The translations under genes and the position numbers were made by a program. The notes beneath the pieces were generated by a model. It did not search any database. It was not told the origin of the DNA and saw only the letters and a program-made list of their open reading frames with translations. Positions 53,192 to 62,455 of a stretch of 64,000 bases of DNA are shown here, one piece after another (within the stretch, counting starts at the first letter, position 1; each line of letters opens with the position of its first letter). The stretch spans positions 62,001 to 126,000 of the forward strand of contig JAVHMA010000004.1 of the NCBI GenBank assembly GCA_031081715.1, read 5' to 3'. The stretch comes from Armatimonadota bacterium (GTDB lineage: Bacteria > Sysuimicrobiota > Sysuimicrobiia > Sysuimicrobiales > Humicultoraceae).

Positions 53192-54894
53192 TGGAGCGCC
53201 GCTCGCCGGCGCCCCAGCGACGCCTGCTGGTGGTCGGGATTGACGCCGCGACGCTCGACCTGGTACGCCCGTGGGCGGAACAGGGCGACCTGCCCCGGTT
53301 GGGTCGGCTGCTCGCCGACGGTGCCTGGGGCCGGCTCCGGTCGGTTCCGAGCATGGTGACCCCGGCCGCCTGGAGTACGTTCGCGACGGGATGCAATCCC
53401 GGGGCCCACGGTGTCTTTTCCTTTACAGAGCGGCTTCCGGGTTCCTACGAGGAACGCTACACGAGCGGCGCCACGCGCGCGGGCACGCCGTTCTGGGTGC
53501 TGCTGAACCGCGCCGGCGTGCGATGCACCGTGGTGGACGTTCCGTGGACGTATCCCGCTGATGCCGTAGACGGTGTGATGATCAGCGGCATGGACGCGCC
53601 CGGGCCGGACGCCCCGGGGTTCGTCCATCCGCCCTCGCTGGCGGCGGATCTCCGGCGCCGGTTCGACCCGCTGCTCGGGACGGGGTGGAGCGACGGCGGG
53701 ATCGGCGACCTGGTGGCCCGGGGCCGGCTCGACGCGGCCCGCGAGTTCCTCGCGCGCCGGGTGGAGGCCCGCACCGATCTGTGCCGGTACTTGATGGAGC
53801 ACCACCCCGGTGACCTGTTGTGCGTGGTCCACACCGAGGTCGACCGCATCCAGCACTTCTTCTGGGAGTTCGTGGACCCGCGCGCGCCCCGGGTGCTCGC
53901 GCGCGAGGCCGCGCGCCATCGCGACGGCATCCTCCGCATCTACCAGGCGGTGGACCGATCGATCGAGGCCCTTGCGGCGGCCTTCGGACCGTCGCACGTG
54001 ATCGTCGTGTCGGATCACGGGGCCGGGCTGTCGCCCGGGAGCCCGGACGCCTGGATCCGCGCGGTGCTCGAGCACCAGGGGTGGGCCGCGCGGCGTCTCG
54101 CCGGCGATCCCGTTCGGCGCGCGGCGCGGGCGGGCCTGGCACGCCTGTATCGGACGCTCGCGCCGTGGTTGCCGCGCAGCGTGACCTGGCGGCTGCGCCA
54201 GCGCGGCTCGGCGGTCGCCCGGTCGGTGGCCGCGGCGCTGGCGTACGAGTACGACTGGTCCCGGACCCGGGCGTTTTGCCTGTCCGCTTCGGGCGAGGTG
54301 TGGCTCAACGTGCGGGGGCGGGAGCCGATGGGCGTGGTGGAGCCCGGCGAGGAGTACGACCGTCTCCGGCGGCGCATCCGAGACGTGTTCCTGCGCCTGC
54401 GGGACGCCACGACCGGCCAGCCCGTGGTCGAGGCGGTCGAGTTTCGCGACGAGATCTACCACGGGCCGTTCGTGGAGCGGGCGCCGGACCTCCTCATTCG
54501 TTTCGCCGAGGTCGCGCCAGCGGCGCTTGCCCTCGACGGCGAGGTCATCCGCCGCCCGCGCCAGGCCCCATCGCCGCGCGACCTCTCTGCCGGCGGACAC
54601 AGGCCCGACGGCATGATCGTCCTCGCCGGCGCCGGCGTCCGGCAGGGGGTCGAGGTGCACGACGCCCGGCTCCAGGACGTCGCGCCCACGCTCCTGTACT
54701 GGATGGGGCAGGCCGTGCCCGCCTCCATGGACGGCCGGGTTCTTGTCGGGGCGTTTACGCCGGAGTACCTTCGCGCTCACCCGATCCAGACGTCGGAGGC
54801 CACGGGGCCGGCACGCACCCAGCCGGGATACGGCTACACCGGCGAGGAGGCGGCCCGGATCGCCGAGCGCCTGCGGCGGCTGGGCTACATGTGA
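53191..54894 (+). CDS. AlkP-superfamily phosphodiesterase/pyrophosphatase-like protein
   Basis: A 567-residue alkaline-phosphatase-fold protein of the type I phosphodiesterase/nucleotide pyrophosphatase group. Metal ligand D18 is in GIDAAT, the nucleophile is likely T57 in SMVTPAAWSTFATG, and other ligands are in EVDRIQHFFW, VSDHGAG and GHRPDG. There is no clear signal peptide, and no membrane anchor stands out. Relatives of this size are often found beside glycosyltransferase and lipid genes in high-GC bacteria, without known substrate. It overlaps both neighbours, so it is part of the glycan operon; it may remove or transfer a phospho-group. Confidence 0.8.
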   Translation: MERRSPAPQRRLLVVGIDAATLDLVRPWAEQGDLPRLGRLLADGAWGRLRSVPSMVTPAAWSTFATGCNPGAHGVFSFTERLPGSYEERYTSGATRAGTPFWVLLNRAGVRCTVVDVPWTYPADAVDGVMISGMDAPGPDAPGFVHPPSLAADLRRRFDPLLGTGWSDGGIGDLVARGRLDAAREFLARRVEARTDLCRYLMEHHPGDLLCVVHTEVDRIQHFFWEFVDPRAPRVLAREAARHRDGILRIYQAVDRSIEALAAAFGPSHVIVVSDHGAGLSPGSPDAWIRAVLEHQGWAARRLAGDPVRRAARAGLARLYRTLAPWLPRSVTWRLRQRGSAVARSVAAALAYEYDWSRTRAFCLSASGEVWLNVRGREPMGVVEPGEEYDRLRRRIRDVFLRLRDATTGQPVVEAVEFRDEIYHGPFVERAPDLLIRFAEVAPAALALDGEVIRRPRQAPSPRDLSAGGHRPDGMIVLAGAGVRQGVEVHDARLQDVAPTLLYWMGQAVPASMDGRVLVGAFTPEYLRAHPIQTSEATGPARTQPGYGYTGEEAARIAERLRRLGYM

Positions 54895-56429
54895 GCGCCC
54901 TCCGGCCCGACCGGCTGTCGATCACCGGCGCGCTGCTCGCGCGCAACTGGGGATGGAACCTCCTGGGGCAGGCCGCGCCGCTGGCGGCCGGGGTGCTCGC
55001 CCTGCCGGCGATTGTCCGCGGGCTCGGCGCAGACCGGTTCGGTCTGCTCGCGCTCGCGTGGTCGCTCATCAGCGCATTCACTGTCTTCGACCTGGGGTTG
55101 GGCCGCGCGGTTACGAAGTTCGTCGCGGAGGCGCTCGGTGCGGGCCGGCGCAAGGATGTTCCCCAAATCCTCTGGCCCGCGGTCGCGACGCAGACAGCGC
55201 TGGCCGGGGTCGGCGCGCTCGCGCTGGCCGCGCTGGCCCCGGCGGCGGTGGCTCACGTGCTGCGCGTGGCTCCGGAGTTCCGCGGGGAAGCCGTTCGCGC
55301 GCTGCAGGTCGTCGCCGCGACGCTGCCGGTGGTCCTCGTCGCGCTCACGTTCCAGGGCGCGCTCCAGGCCGCGCAGCGGTTCGACATCCTGACCGTCGTG
55401 CGGACCGCCGCCAGCGCCTCGATGTTCCTCGTGCCGCTGGCGGGTGTCATGCTCGGGTGGGACCTGCCGGCAATGCTTCTAGCCATCTTGATCGTCCGCG
55501 TGCTGGCGCTCGCCGTGGTCCTGATCGCCTGCGATCGAGTCCTCGGGGGCCTGCGGCCCGACCCGCGGCGGAGGGGCCCGGCGCTACGGGGGTTACTCAC
55601 ATTCGGCGCGTGGGCGTCCGCGTCGGCGATCGTGCAGTTCCTGCTGGCGCCGGCGGACCGCCTGGTCATCGGTGGCGAGCTGTCGATGGCCGCGCTCGCA
55701 CACTACGCGATCCCGCGGGAACTGATCTCACGGCTCGGGGTGGTGGCCACCGGCAGCGCGGCCATGGTGCTGTTCCCGGCGTTCAGTGCGCTGAGCGGCG
55801 CGCGGGACCTCGAGCGCCTGCGGGTGCTCTTCGGCCGCGCCACGAAGTACCTGGTGCTGGTCGCCGTCCCGGGTTTCGGGCTGGTCGCCGTCTTCGCGGA
55901 GGAGCTACTCGGCGCGTGGCTCGGCCCGGCGCTGGCGGCTGCGAGCGCGCCTGCCCTTCGGATTCTGGCCGCGGGCGGCGCGCTGCAGGCGCTGGCGACC
56001 TCGCTGCTTGTGCTGCTCCAGGGGCTGGGTCGCGCCGACCTGACCGGCCGCCTGCACCTGGCGCAGGCGCCCGCCTACCTGGCCGCGCTGTGGTGGATGG
56101 TTCGGTTGCGGGGGATCGAGGGGGCCGCGCTCGTCTGGTCCGGGCGGGTCGCGCTCGACGTCGTGGTGATGCTGGAGGCCGCGCGGCGCGTGGGCGCGTG
56201 GACCTGGTCGGACGCACGACGGGCTGCGTGGCGCGCCAGCCTGCCGGTCGCGGTCTTCTGCGGCGCGGCGGTGCTGATCCATGCAACGCCTGCACCGGGT
56301 CTGCGTGCCCTCCTCATCGGGGGCCTGCTGCTGTTGTGCTGCTGGTGGGTGTGGGCCCGGGCGCTCGACGCCGGCGAGCGCCGCGCGATCGGCGTGCTGC
56401 TGTCGATGGGGCGTGGCGACCGCTCGTGA
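54891..56429 (+). CDS. Wzx-type polysaccharide/oligosaccharide flippase
   Basis: A 512-residue polytopic protein of the MOP superfamily with about 12-14 hydrophobic segments. The N-terminal NWGWNLLGQAAPLAAGVLALP and VRGLGADRFGLLALAWSL are Wzx/RfbX-like. It would flip undecaprenyl-linked repeat units across the inner membrane. The GTG forms GTGA with the AlkP-like stop. Upstream in-frame extension overlaps the AlkP-like gene and is shadow. Confidence 0.87.
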   Translation: MSALRPDRLSITGALLARNWGWNLLGQAAPLAAGVLALPAIVRGLGADRFGLLALAWSLISAFTVFDLGLGRAVTKFVAEALGAGRRKDVPQILWPAVATQTALAGVGALALAALAPAAVAHVLRVAPEFRGEAVRALQVVAATLPVVLVALTFQGALQAAQRFDILTVVRTAASASMFLVPLAGVMLGWDLPAMLLAILIVRVLALAVVLIACDRVLGGLRPDPRRRGPALRGLLTFGAWASASAIVQFLLAPADRLVIGGELSMAALAHYAIPRELISRLGVVATGSAAMVLFPAFSALSGARDLERLRVLFGRATKYLVLVAVPGFGLVAVFAEELLGAWLGPALAAASAPALRILAAGGALQALATSLLVLLQGLGRADLTGRLHLAQAPAYLAALWWMVRLRGIEGAALVWSGRVALDVVVMLEAARRVGAWTWSDARRAAWRASLPVAVFCGAAVLIHATPAPGLRALLIGGLLLLCCWWVWARALDAGERRAIGVLLSMGRGDRS

Positions 56430-57544
56430 ACGACCTGCGGCGCTACCTGAGATCCCCGTACTACTGGCGCCGGGCGTGGCTCCGACTCACGGAGACAGTT
56501 ACGCGCCGCATCCACCCCGAGGCGCTGCTGGGCGACGTGTTGGCCTCCGGCGTCCGCCTCGGCACCTCGGCCGCCGGTGGCGCACCTGGCCCGACCACGG
56601 GGCTGCGCCTGCTCTACGTCGCACCACGCCACGAGAACGGCAACCCGGCGCGCGGCCTCAGCTACGAGGAAAACCACTTCCTGCCTGCCCTGGCCGCCCT
56701 CGGGTTCGACGTTCTCCCCCTCGACTCGCTCGGGCTCGTCAGACGCGCCGGGCGCCGCGTCGCGAGCGAGGTCCTGGTGGAGGCGGCATTTCGCTACCGG
56801 CCCGAGGTCGCGTTCTTCGTCCTGTTCAGGGACGACTTCGAGCCCGAGGCCGTGGAGGAGGTGCGCCGCCTCGGCTGCACGACCTTCAACTGGTTCGCGG
56901 ACGACCACTGGCGGTTCGAGTCGTTCTCGCGCCGGTGGGCGCCGCGGTTTGCGTGGGCCGTGACGACCGATCCCCGGGCGCCTGCCCGCTACCGCGAGCA
57001 CCGCATCGCGCACGTCATCCGCTCACAGTGGGGGGTTAACCACCACCTCTTTCGGCCGCTGAACCGACCTTGCCGGTTCGACGTCACCTTCATCGGCCAG
57101 CCGCACGGTCGCCGTCGTGCCGTACTGCGCGCCCTGGCGCGCGCGGGCCTCGACGTCCGCGCGTGGGGGTACGGGTGGCGCGGCGGCCGGGTGTCGACGC
57201 ACCGCGCCGTCGAGATCGTCAACGAGTCCGCGGTCAACCTCAACCTCTCCAACGCGGTGACCGGGACTGTGGACCAAATCAAGGGCCGTGACTTCGAGGT
57301 CCCCGCCTGCCGGGCGCTTCTACTCACCCAACGCGTCGAGGCACTCGACGACTACTACGACCCCGGTACCGAGGTCCTGGTCTACGACGGGCTGGACGAC
57401 CTGGTGGATCGGGCGCGCTGGGCCCTGGGCCATCCGGGCGAGGCCGATCGAATCCGCGATGCCGGGTACCGCCGCGTGCTGCGTGAGCACACCTACGAGC
57501 GCCGGTTCCTCGACATCTTCAGGCGCGCGGGCGTGGTGCCGTAG
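56426..57544 (+). CDS. CgeB-like glycosyltransferase
   Basis: A 372-residue protein. The N-terminal ~60 residues are basic (RSPYYWRRAWLRL). A GT-B-like domain follows: YVAPRHENGNPARGLSYEENHFLP, FNWFADDHWRFESF, DVTFIGQPHGRR, then the C-terminal IKGRDFEVPACRALLLTQ and DPGTEVLVYDGLDDLVDRARW, which match the CgeB/YkvP family. Members are implicated in spore-coat or surface glycans, and specificity is unknown. The GTG forms GTGA with the flippase stop. The 3' end overlaps the convergent ligase gene by 52 bases. Confidence 0.82.
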   Translation: MNDLRRYLRSPYYWRRAWLRLTETVTRRIHPEALLGDVLASGVRLGTSAAGGAPGPTTGLRLLYVAPRHENGNPARGLSYEENHFLPALAALGFDVLPLDSLGLVRRAGRRVASEVLVEAAFRYRPEVAFFVLFRDDFEPEAVEEVRRLGCTTFNWFADDHWRFESFSRRWAPRFAWAVTTDPRAPARYREHRIAHVIRSQWGVNHHLFRPLNRPCRFDVTFIGQPHGRRRAVLRALARAGLDVRAWGYGWRGGRVSTHRAVEIVNESAVNLNLSNAVTGTVDQIKGRDFEVPACRALLLTQRVEALDDYYDPGTEVLVYDGLDDLVDRARWALGHPGEADRIRDAGYRRVLREHTYERRFLDIFRRAGVVP

Positions 57545-58707
57545 ACCGGCCCGGAAGGCGGCGCGGCCCCCGCGCCCATCGCGAAGAGCGCGAGCAGGCC
57601 AAACCCCATGTGCCACGACATGACGGTCGCATCGAAGAGCTGGTGGACCAGCACCGCGACGGCCGCCGCGAGGGCGCCCGCCCACAGCCCGTCGGTCGTC
57701 GCGTCGCCTCGCGCGGTCGCCGTCGCCCGCCACAGTCCGGCCAGCCCCGCGGCCACGAAGAGCAGGAACGCCGCCAGCCCCACCAGGCCGGTCTCGGCCG
57801 CGAAGTTCAGGTAGACGTTGTGCGCGGTCGGCTTCTCCTCGGAAAAGGTCTTGGGGCGGTAGCGCGGCCAGACGCGCGTGAAGGTACCGTAGCCGGCCCC
57901 GAGCACGGGATGATCCCGGACGATCGCCGGCACCGCGGTCCACAGAGCCCAGCGGTCCTCGTTCGCCTCCACGCTGGGGACCGACGCCAGCCGGCGCATG
58001 ACCGTCTCGCGGTCGCGCCCGATCGCCGCGGTGGCAACGACTGTGGACGCCAGGACCAGGACCACGAGCGCGCCCCTGGCTCGGGGCGTCACTGCGACAA
58101 GAACGGCTGCGCCGGCCGCGGCGGCGATCCACGCGCCACGCGACGCCGTGAGCTCCAGCGCTGCCACCAGCACCGGGAGCACCGCGGCCAGAATGACCCG
58201 GGCCTGCCGCGTGCGGGCGACCGTCCACGCGCCGAGCGCGAGTGCGGCCCCGGTGGCCAGCGTTGTCCCGAGCGCGGTGGCGAGCAACGCCGGGGTCGAC
58301 GCGCGCTCCGGCCACTCGCCCGCGCGGGCAATACCCCAGACCGCGGCGAGGACCGCGCCGGCGATCCAGGCGGCGACGATCGACCGGATTCGATCGGGAT
58401 CGGTCCGGATGATCCCGACCGCCGCGTGCACGGTGACGACCACGGTCAGGCCGAACAGCGCGGCCAGCCCGGCGGACTCTCCCGGCCACTGCGAGGCGAG
58501 GCCAGAGGCGAGCGCCGCGGCCAGGAGCAGGATGAGCGGCCGGTCGAGCGCGGTGGACGACCATCGCAGCCGGCCCGCCGCCAGCTCGACCAGCAGGAGC
58601 GCGAGCAGGCCCGCCATCGGATAGCCGGCGAGTCCGGCCGGATACGCGAGCACCGTCAGGAGAAACACCCCGTAGACCGCGGCGTCGAGCCGTCCGACCG
58701 TGGGCAC
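57493..58707 (-). CDS. O-antigen polymerase/ligase (Wzy/WaaL family), second copy
   Basis: A polytopic protein of about 404 residues if the GTG at 58707 is used. The Wzy_C block is RWALWTAVPAIVRDHPVLGAGYGTF, then AHNVYLNFAAETGLVGLAAF with the conserved His, and TASRGAWIAA holds the conserved Arg. It has ~10-12 hydrophobic segments. The longer frame back to 58836 is unlikely because a good promoter lies inside it. A TTG at 58761 would give a nearly leaderless mRNA. The GTG lacks a clear ribosome site, so the start is uncertain. It is a single gene on the minus strand inside the plus-strand glycan series. Confidence 0.8.
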   Translation of the reverse strand: MPTVGRLDAAVYGVFLLTVLAYPAGLAGYPMAGLLALLLVELAAGRLRWSSTALDRPLILLLAAALASGLASQWPGESAGLAALFGLTVVVTVHAAVGIIRTDPDRIRSIVAAWIAGAVLAAVWGIARAGEWPERASTPALLATALGTTLATGAALALGAWTVARTRQARVILAAVLPVLVAALELTASRGAWIAAAAGAAVLVAVTPRARGALVVLVLASTVVATAAIGRDRETVMRRLASVPSVEANEDRWALWTAVPAIVRDHPVLGAGYGTFTRVWPRYRPKTFSEEKPTAHNVYLNFAAETGLVGLAAFLLFVAAGLAGLWRATATARGDATTDGLWAGALAAAVAVLVHQLFDATVMSWHMGFGLLALFAMGAGAAPPSGPVYGTTPARLKMSRNRRS

Positions 58708-58770
58708 CGCGGGAGAGAGGGGAGCGACGGAGGTTGTCTGCCGGGAGGGTGTAGACCGCAAGGCATCCGC

Positions 58771-58800
58771 ATTATAGCCCCGGCGGCGCGCGGGCCGCAA
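58771..58800 (-). promoter_or_regulatory. Strong sigma-70-like promoter of the second Wzy/WaaL gene
   Basis: On the minus strand TTGCGG (58800-58795) and a perfect TATAAT (58776-58771) have an 18-base spacer. The site lies within the longest open frame of the gene, which shows that the true start is downstream of it. Confidence 0.7.
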
Positions 58801-58957
58801 CGCGCGCCACGGCGCCTCCCGAGTCATGATCAACAACGACGCGGCGCAGCCTCACCCGCGCGCAGGAAGGATGCCGGGGCGTCGGAGAAGGGAGTTGCGG
58901 CTACACCGCCTCTGCGACCGCACGCCGCGACGTGATTCCTGCGGAGGAGCGTTGTTG

Positions 58958-60958
58958 ATGGTGCAGGTGTCCGTCGTCCTGCTGACCTGGAACTCCTCCC
59001 GCCACATCGGCGCCGCCATGGATGCGCTGTCGCGCGAGATCGCACGGCTGCCGGCCGAGGTCCTGGTGATCGACAACGGCTCCGCCGACGACTCCGCGGC
59101 GATCGCCGCCGCTCACCTGCCACAGGCCCGCATCGTCCGCAACCCGACGAACCGCGGGGTCGCCCGTGCGCGCAACCAGGGCGCCCGCCTAGCCCGCGGA
59201 CGCTATGTGCTCTTCCTCGACAGCGACACCGAGATGCAGCCCGGCAGCCTGGAGGCGATGGTGCGGTTCCTCGACACCCACCCCACCGCAGCGGTGGTGG
59301 GGCCGCGGCTCGTCTACCCGGATGGGGTCTTCCAGTACAGCGCCAGGCGCTTCCCGACGGTGCCCGGGAAGCTGCTGCGGTTGTTGCCACTGGCCTGGCG
59401 CCGGACGCTGACGCGCGCGGTCAGCGAGGAGATGCTCGACGCGGACTGGTCGGTCCTCCAGCGAGTGGACTACGTCATCGGGGCCTGCCAGCTCGTCCGG
59501 CGTGAGGTCTTCGAGGCGGTCGGCGGTCTGGACGACCGCATGTTCTACGGCCCAGAGGACGTGGACCTGTGCCTGCGGGTGTGGCAGGCCGGCGGGGAGG
59601 TGTACTACCTGCCCGAGGCGGTTGTCGTACACGGCGAGCAGCGGCTCACGCACCGCCGCCTCTCGCTTCTCACCCTGCGCCACGGCGCGGCGCTCGCGCA
59701 CTACTTCTGGAAACACCGATACTTCTGGCGACGGCCCGCGTTCGTGCGGGCCCGGTCGGGTCGGCCGCGCGTGCTCGAGCTCATCACGCTGTCCGAGTGG
59801 GGCGGCGCCCAGGCGTGTGTCTTCACCCTGGCGCGCGGCCTGCGACAGGACTACGACGTCACCGTGGCTTGCGCGCCAGGAGGGCCGCTGGTCGCGCGCC
59901 TGCGCGCAGAGGGGATCGCGGTCGTCGAGATTCCGACGCTCGTACGCGCCCCCAGCCCGTTCGCCGACCTGCGTACCCTGCTGTGGCTGGCCGCGTGGAT
60001 GCGACGGGAGCGGTTCCACATCGTCCACTGCCACAGCACCAAGGCCGGGCTGCTCGGACGGTTCGCCGCGCGGTTGGCCGGGGTGCCGGCTATCCTGTTC
60101 ACCGTGCACGGCTGGCCGTTCGCGGGTTGGTGGCACCCGGTGCACCGGGCGGTGGTCGCCCTCGCCGAGCGCGCCGCGGCCCGTCTGTCCACGGCGATGA
60201 TCTGCGTGTGCGTCCACGACCACCGCGTGGCGCTGCAGATGCGCATCGCGCCGCCTGACCGCCTGGTGGTCATTCCCAACGGCGTCGATCCTGCGCCGTT
60301 TCTGGCGGCCAGCGACGATAGCCCCGCGGACCCCGACGCGGACGTCGGACAGGAGGCCGCCGGGCCCGCCGGCCGCGCGCTGACCGCGGTGGCTGTTGGC
60401 CGGCTCACCGAGCAGAAGGACCCGGGGACGTTGCTCGACGCCTGGCGGCGCGTGGGAGGGCCGCATGTGCTCCTGCTCGTCGGCGACGGACCCTTGCGGG
60501 CCGACCTGGAGGCGCGGTGCCGGGCAGCGGGACTCGCCGGCCGGGTGGTGCTCACGGGAGTGCGCGACGACGTGCCGGCGGTCCTGCGGCGCGCGGACGT
60601 GTTCGTCCTCGCGAGCCGGTGGGAGGGCCTGCCGCTGGCGATCATCGAGGCGATGATGAGCGGGCTGCCGATCGTGGCCACCACGGTGGGTGGGGTCCCG
60701 GAGGTGGTGGTCGAGGGTGAGACGGGCCTGTTGGTCTCGCCGCAGGACCCCGAGGCCCTGGCCCGCGCGCTGGAGCGCCTGCTCGGCGATGGCGCCCTGC
60801 GGCACCGCATGGGCGCGGCGGGACGGCAGCGGGCGCTGCGCGAGTTCGCGGCCGACCGCATGCTGCGACAGACGGCCATGCTCTATGCCCGCGTCCTCGA
60901 CGCGTCGCGGCGTCCCCTGTCCCGGGTGGGTGTCGCGGGCCGCGCGCACCGGTCGTGA
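58958..60958 (+). CDS. GT2-GT4 bifunctional glycosyltransferase fusion
   Basis: A 666-residue protein with two transferase domains. Residues ~1-260 are GT2/GT-A: VSVVLLTWNSSRH, VIDNGSADDS, NRGVARARNQGARLA, FLDSDTEM and MFYGPEDVDLCLRV. Residues ~265-660 are GT4/GT-B: LSEWGGAQACVFTLARGL, HCHSTKAGLLGRFAARLAG, VIPNGVDPAPF, VAVGRLTEQKDPGTLL and the donor-site RWEGLPLAIIEAMMSGLP. Such a fusion could add two sugars in turn. The start is the ATG at 58958 with GCGGAGGAG upstream; the longer frame from 58826 starts with unconserved Arg-rich sequence. Its stop overlaps the next GTG (GTGA). Confidence 0.9.
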   Translation: MVQVSVVLLTWNSSRHIGAAMDALSREIARLPAEVLVIDNGSADDSAAIAAAHLPQARIVRNPTNRGVARARNQGARLARGRYVLFLDSDTEMQPGSLEAMVRFLDTHPTAAVVGPRLVYPDGVFQYSARRFPTVPGKLLRLLPLAWRRTLTRAVSEEMLDADWSVLQRVDYVIGACQLVRREVFEAVGGLDDRMFYGPEDVDLCLRVWQAGGEVYYLPEAVVVHGEQRLTHRRLSLLTLRHGAALAHYFWKHRYFWRRPAFVRARSGRPRVLELITLSEWGGAQACVFTLARGLRQDYDVTVACAPGGPLVARLRAEGIAVVEIPTLVRAPSPFADLRTLLWLAAWMRRERFHIVHCHSTKAGLLGRFAARLAGVPAILFTVHGWPFAGWWHPVHRAVVALAERAAARLSTAMICVCVHDHRVALQMRIAPPDRLVVIPNGVDPAPFLAASDDSPADPDADVGQEAAGPAGRALTAVAVGRLTEQKDPGTLLDAWRRVGGPHVLLLVGDGPLRADLEARCRAAGLAGRVVLTGVRDDVPAVLRRADVFVLASRWEGLPLAIIEAMMSGLPIVATTVGGVPEVVVEGETGLLVSPQDPEALARALERLLGDGALRHRMGAAGRQRALREFAADRMLRQTAMLYARVLDASRRPLSRVGVAGRAHRS

Positions 60959-62358
60959 CGCCCTTCGGCGCGTTCCGTGCGGCGCTCCGCCTCTCCGAGC
61001 GCAAGGTGCTTCTGGCGATGGGCGACCTGCTCTGTCTGAACCTGGCGCTGCTCGCGGTCCTCCACCGGCGCCTGGGGTTCCCGTTCGCGATCGCCACGGT
61101 GGTCAACCGGCCTGGATGGTTCGTGCTCCTCTCGCTCACCTGGGCCGTCGCCGCGGTGCTGACCGAGGCCTACGACCTGCGCACCGCGGCTCGCCTCCCC
61201 GGCGCCGTGCTGCGCGCGGGGACCGCGGTGCTGCTGGCCGACGCCCTGTACCTGGCGATTCCCTACTGGACGCCCTACCTCTTGCCGTCCCGCCTGACCG
61301 TGCTGATGCTGGCGGCGCTCTCGCTTGTCGGCGTCGGCCTCTGGCGCCTGCTATACGCCGTCGTGCTCGTTCAGCCGTCGTTTCGGCATCCCGTCGTCGT
61401 GCTCGGCGCCGGGCCGCTGGGCCGCGAGATTCTGGAGATCATGCGCCGGCACGGCGACACCGAGTACGTGCCGGTCGGCTTCGTCGACGACATTCCGAGC
61501 CCGGGCCGCCTCGTCGACGGGTTACCGGTGCTCGGCGCACGCGCCGACCTGGTCGCCGTGCTGGAGCGCACGCGGGCCTCGGAGGTCGTGGTCGCCCTGC
61601 CGCCATCTGAGGGAGCCGGCGGTCAGCTGTTCCAGACCCTCGTCGACTGCGCCGAGCGGGGCATCACGGTGACGCCCATGTACCGAATCTTCGAGGCGCT
61701 TACCGGCCAGGTGCCAGTCGAGCACGCCGGCCGCAACCTGGCCGTCGTGTTGCCGCTGGACCGGACCCCGCCGGCGCTGTTCGATGCGCTCAAGCGTGCC
61801 ACCGACATTGCCCTGGCTCTGGTGGGGCTGGTGGTCATGGTGCTGGTGGCGCCCGCGGCTGTCGTCGGCGTCTGGCTGGAGTCGCCGGGCCCGGTCTTCT
61901 ACCGGCAGCGGCGCGTCGGGCAGGGCGGCCGCGAGTTCGAGCTCGTGAAGTTCCGGACCATGGTGGCCTCGGCCGAGGCCGACGGGCCGCGGTGGGCCGC
62001 GGTCGGCGATCCCCGCGTCACGCGCGTCGGCCGCCTGCTGCGCCGGCTCCACCTCGACGAGCTCCCGCAGGCCCTCAACATCCTGCGCGGCGAGATGAGT
62101 GTGGTCGGCCCGCGGCCGGAGCGGCCCGAGTTCGTCGCGGAGCTCGAACGCGTGATCCCGTTCTATCGGATGCGGCTGAGCGTGCGGCCCGGCGTGACCG
62201 GGTGGGCACAGGTCAACCACGAGTACGGCGACTCGGTCGCGGACGCGCTCGCCAAGCTGCGCTACGATCTCTACTACATCAAACACCGCTCGGCGCTGCT
62301 GGACCTGACCATCCTCGCGCGCACACTCCCGCACGTCTTCCGCCTCGGCGGCCGTTAG
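60955..62358 (+). CDS. Polyprenyl-phosphate sugar-1-phosphate transferase (WcaJ/WbaP-like)
   Basis: A 467-residue initiating transferase. Four N-terminal membrane helices are followed by a CoA-binding-like Rossmann domain (VVVLGAGPLGREILEIM, ~140-260). The C-terminal bacterial sugar transferase domain (~275-467) has SPGPVFYRQRRVGQ, FELVKFRTM, LHLDELPQALNILRGEMS and VGPRPERPEF. It loads the first sugar phosphate onto undecaprenyl phosphate and so starts each repeat unit. The GTG overlaps the preceding stop by four bases. Confidence 0.93.
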   Translation: MTPFGAFRAALRLSERKVLLAMGDLLCLNLALLAVLHRRLGFPFAIATVVNRPGWFVLLSLTWAVAAVLTEAYDLRTAARLPGAVLRAGTAVLLADALYLAIPYWTPYLLPSRLTVLMLAALSLVGVGLWRLLYAVVLVQPSFRHPVVVLGAGPLGREILEIMRRHGDTEYVPVGFVDDIPSPGRLVDGLPVLGARADLVAVLERTRASEVVVALPPSEGAGGQLFQTLVDCAERGITVTPMYRIFEALTGQVPVEHAGRNLAVVLPLDRTPPALFDALKRATDIALALVGLVVMVLVAPAAVVGVWLESPGPVFYRQRRVGQGGREFELVKFRTMVASAEADGPRWAAVGDPRVTRVGRLLRRLHLDELPQALNILRGEMSVVGPRPERPEFVAELERVIPFYRMRLSVRPGVTGWAQVNHEYGDSVADALAKLRYDLYYIKHRSALLDLTILARTLPHVFRLGGR

Positions 62359-62375
62359 GGGCACCGGGACTCGGG

Positions 62376-62406
62376 CTGGCAGGCTCCCGGGTAAATCTGG
62401 TATGGT
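62376..62406 (+). promoter_or_regulatory. Possible promoter for the nucleotidyltransferase gene
   Basis: CTGGCA (62376-62381) and TATGGT (62401-62406) with a 19-base spacer lie in an AT-richer patch in the gap after the initiating transferase gene. Each box matches four of six consensus positions and the spacer is long, so this is a tentative call. Confidence 0.35.
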
Positions 62407-62411
62407 CTGAT

Positions 62412-62439
62412 GGGCGCCGGTCAAGCGAGGCTGGCGCCC
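62412..62439 (+). promoter_or_regulatory. 5'-leader hairpin before the nucleotidyltransferase gene
   Basis: GGGCGCCGG and CTGGCGCCC pair over 9 bp (one G-T pair) with a 10-base loop. If the promoter just upstream is real, this hairpin forms the extreme 5' end of the mRNA and ends about 16 bases before the ATG at 62456. It may protect the mRNA or restrict access to the GAGG ribosome site at 62443-62446. Confidence 0.4.
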
Positions 62440-62455
62440 CGCGAGGTCATCCGGC

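Noticed and set aside
53820-57544. Plus-strand frames of 869 and 933 codons apparently encoding larger flippase and CgeB proteins
   Set aside because: The N-terminal parts are out-of-frame translations of the AlkP-like and flippase genes. The real starts are the GTGA-overlap GTGs at 54891 and 56426.
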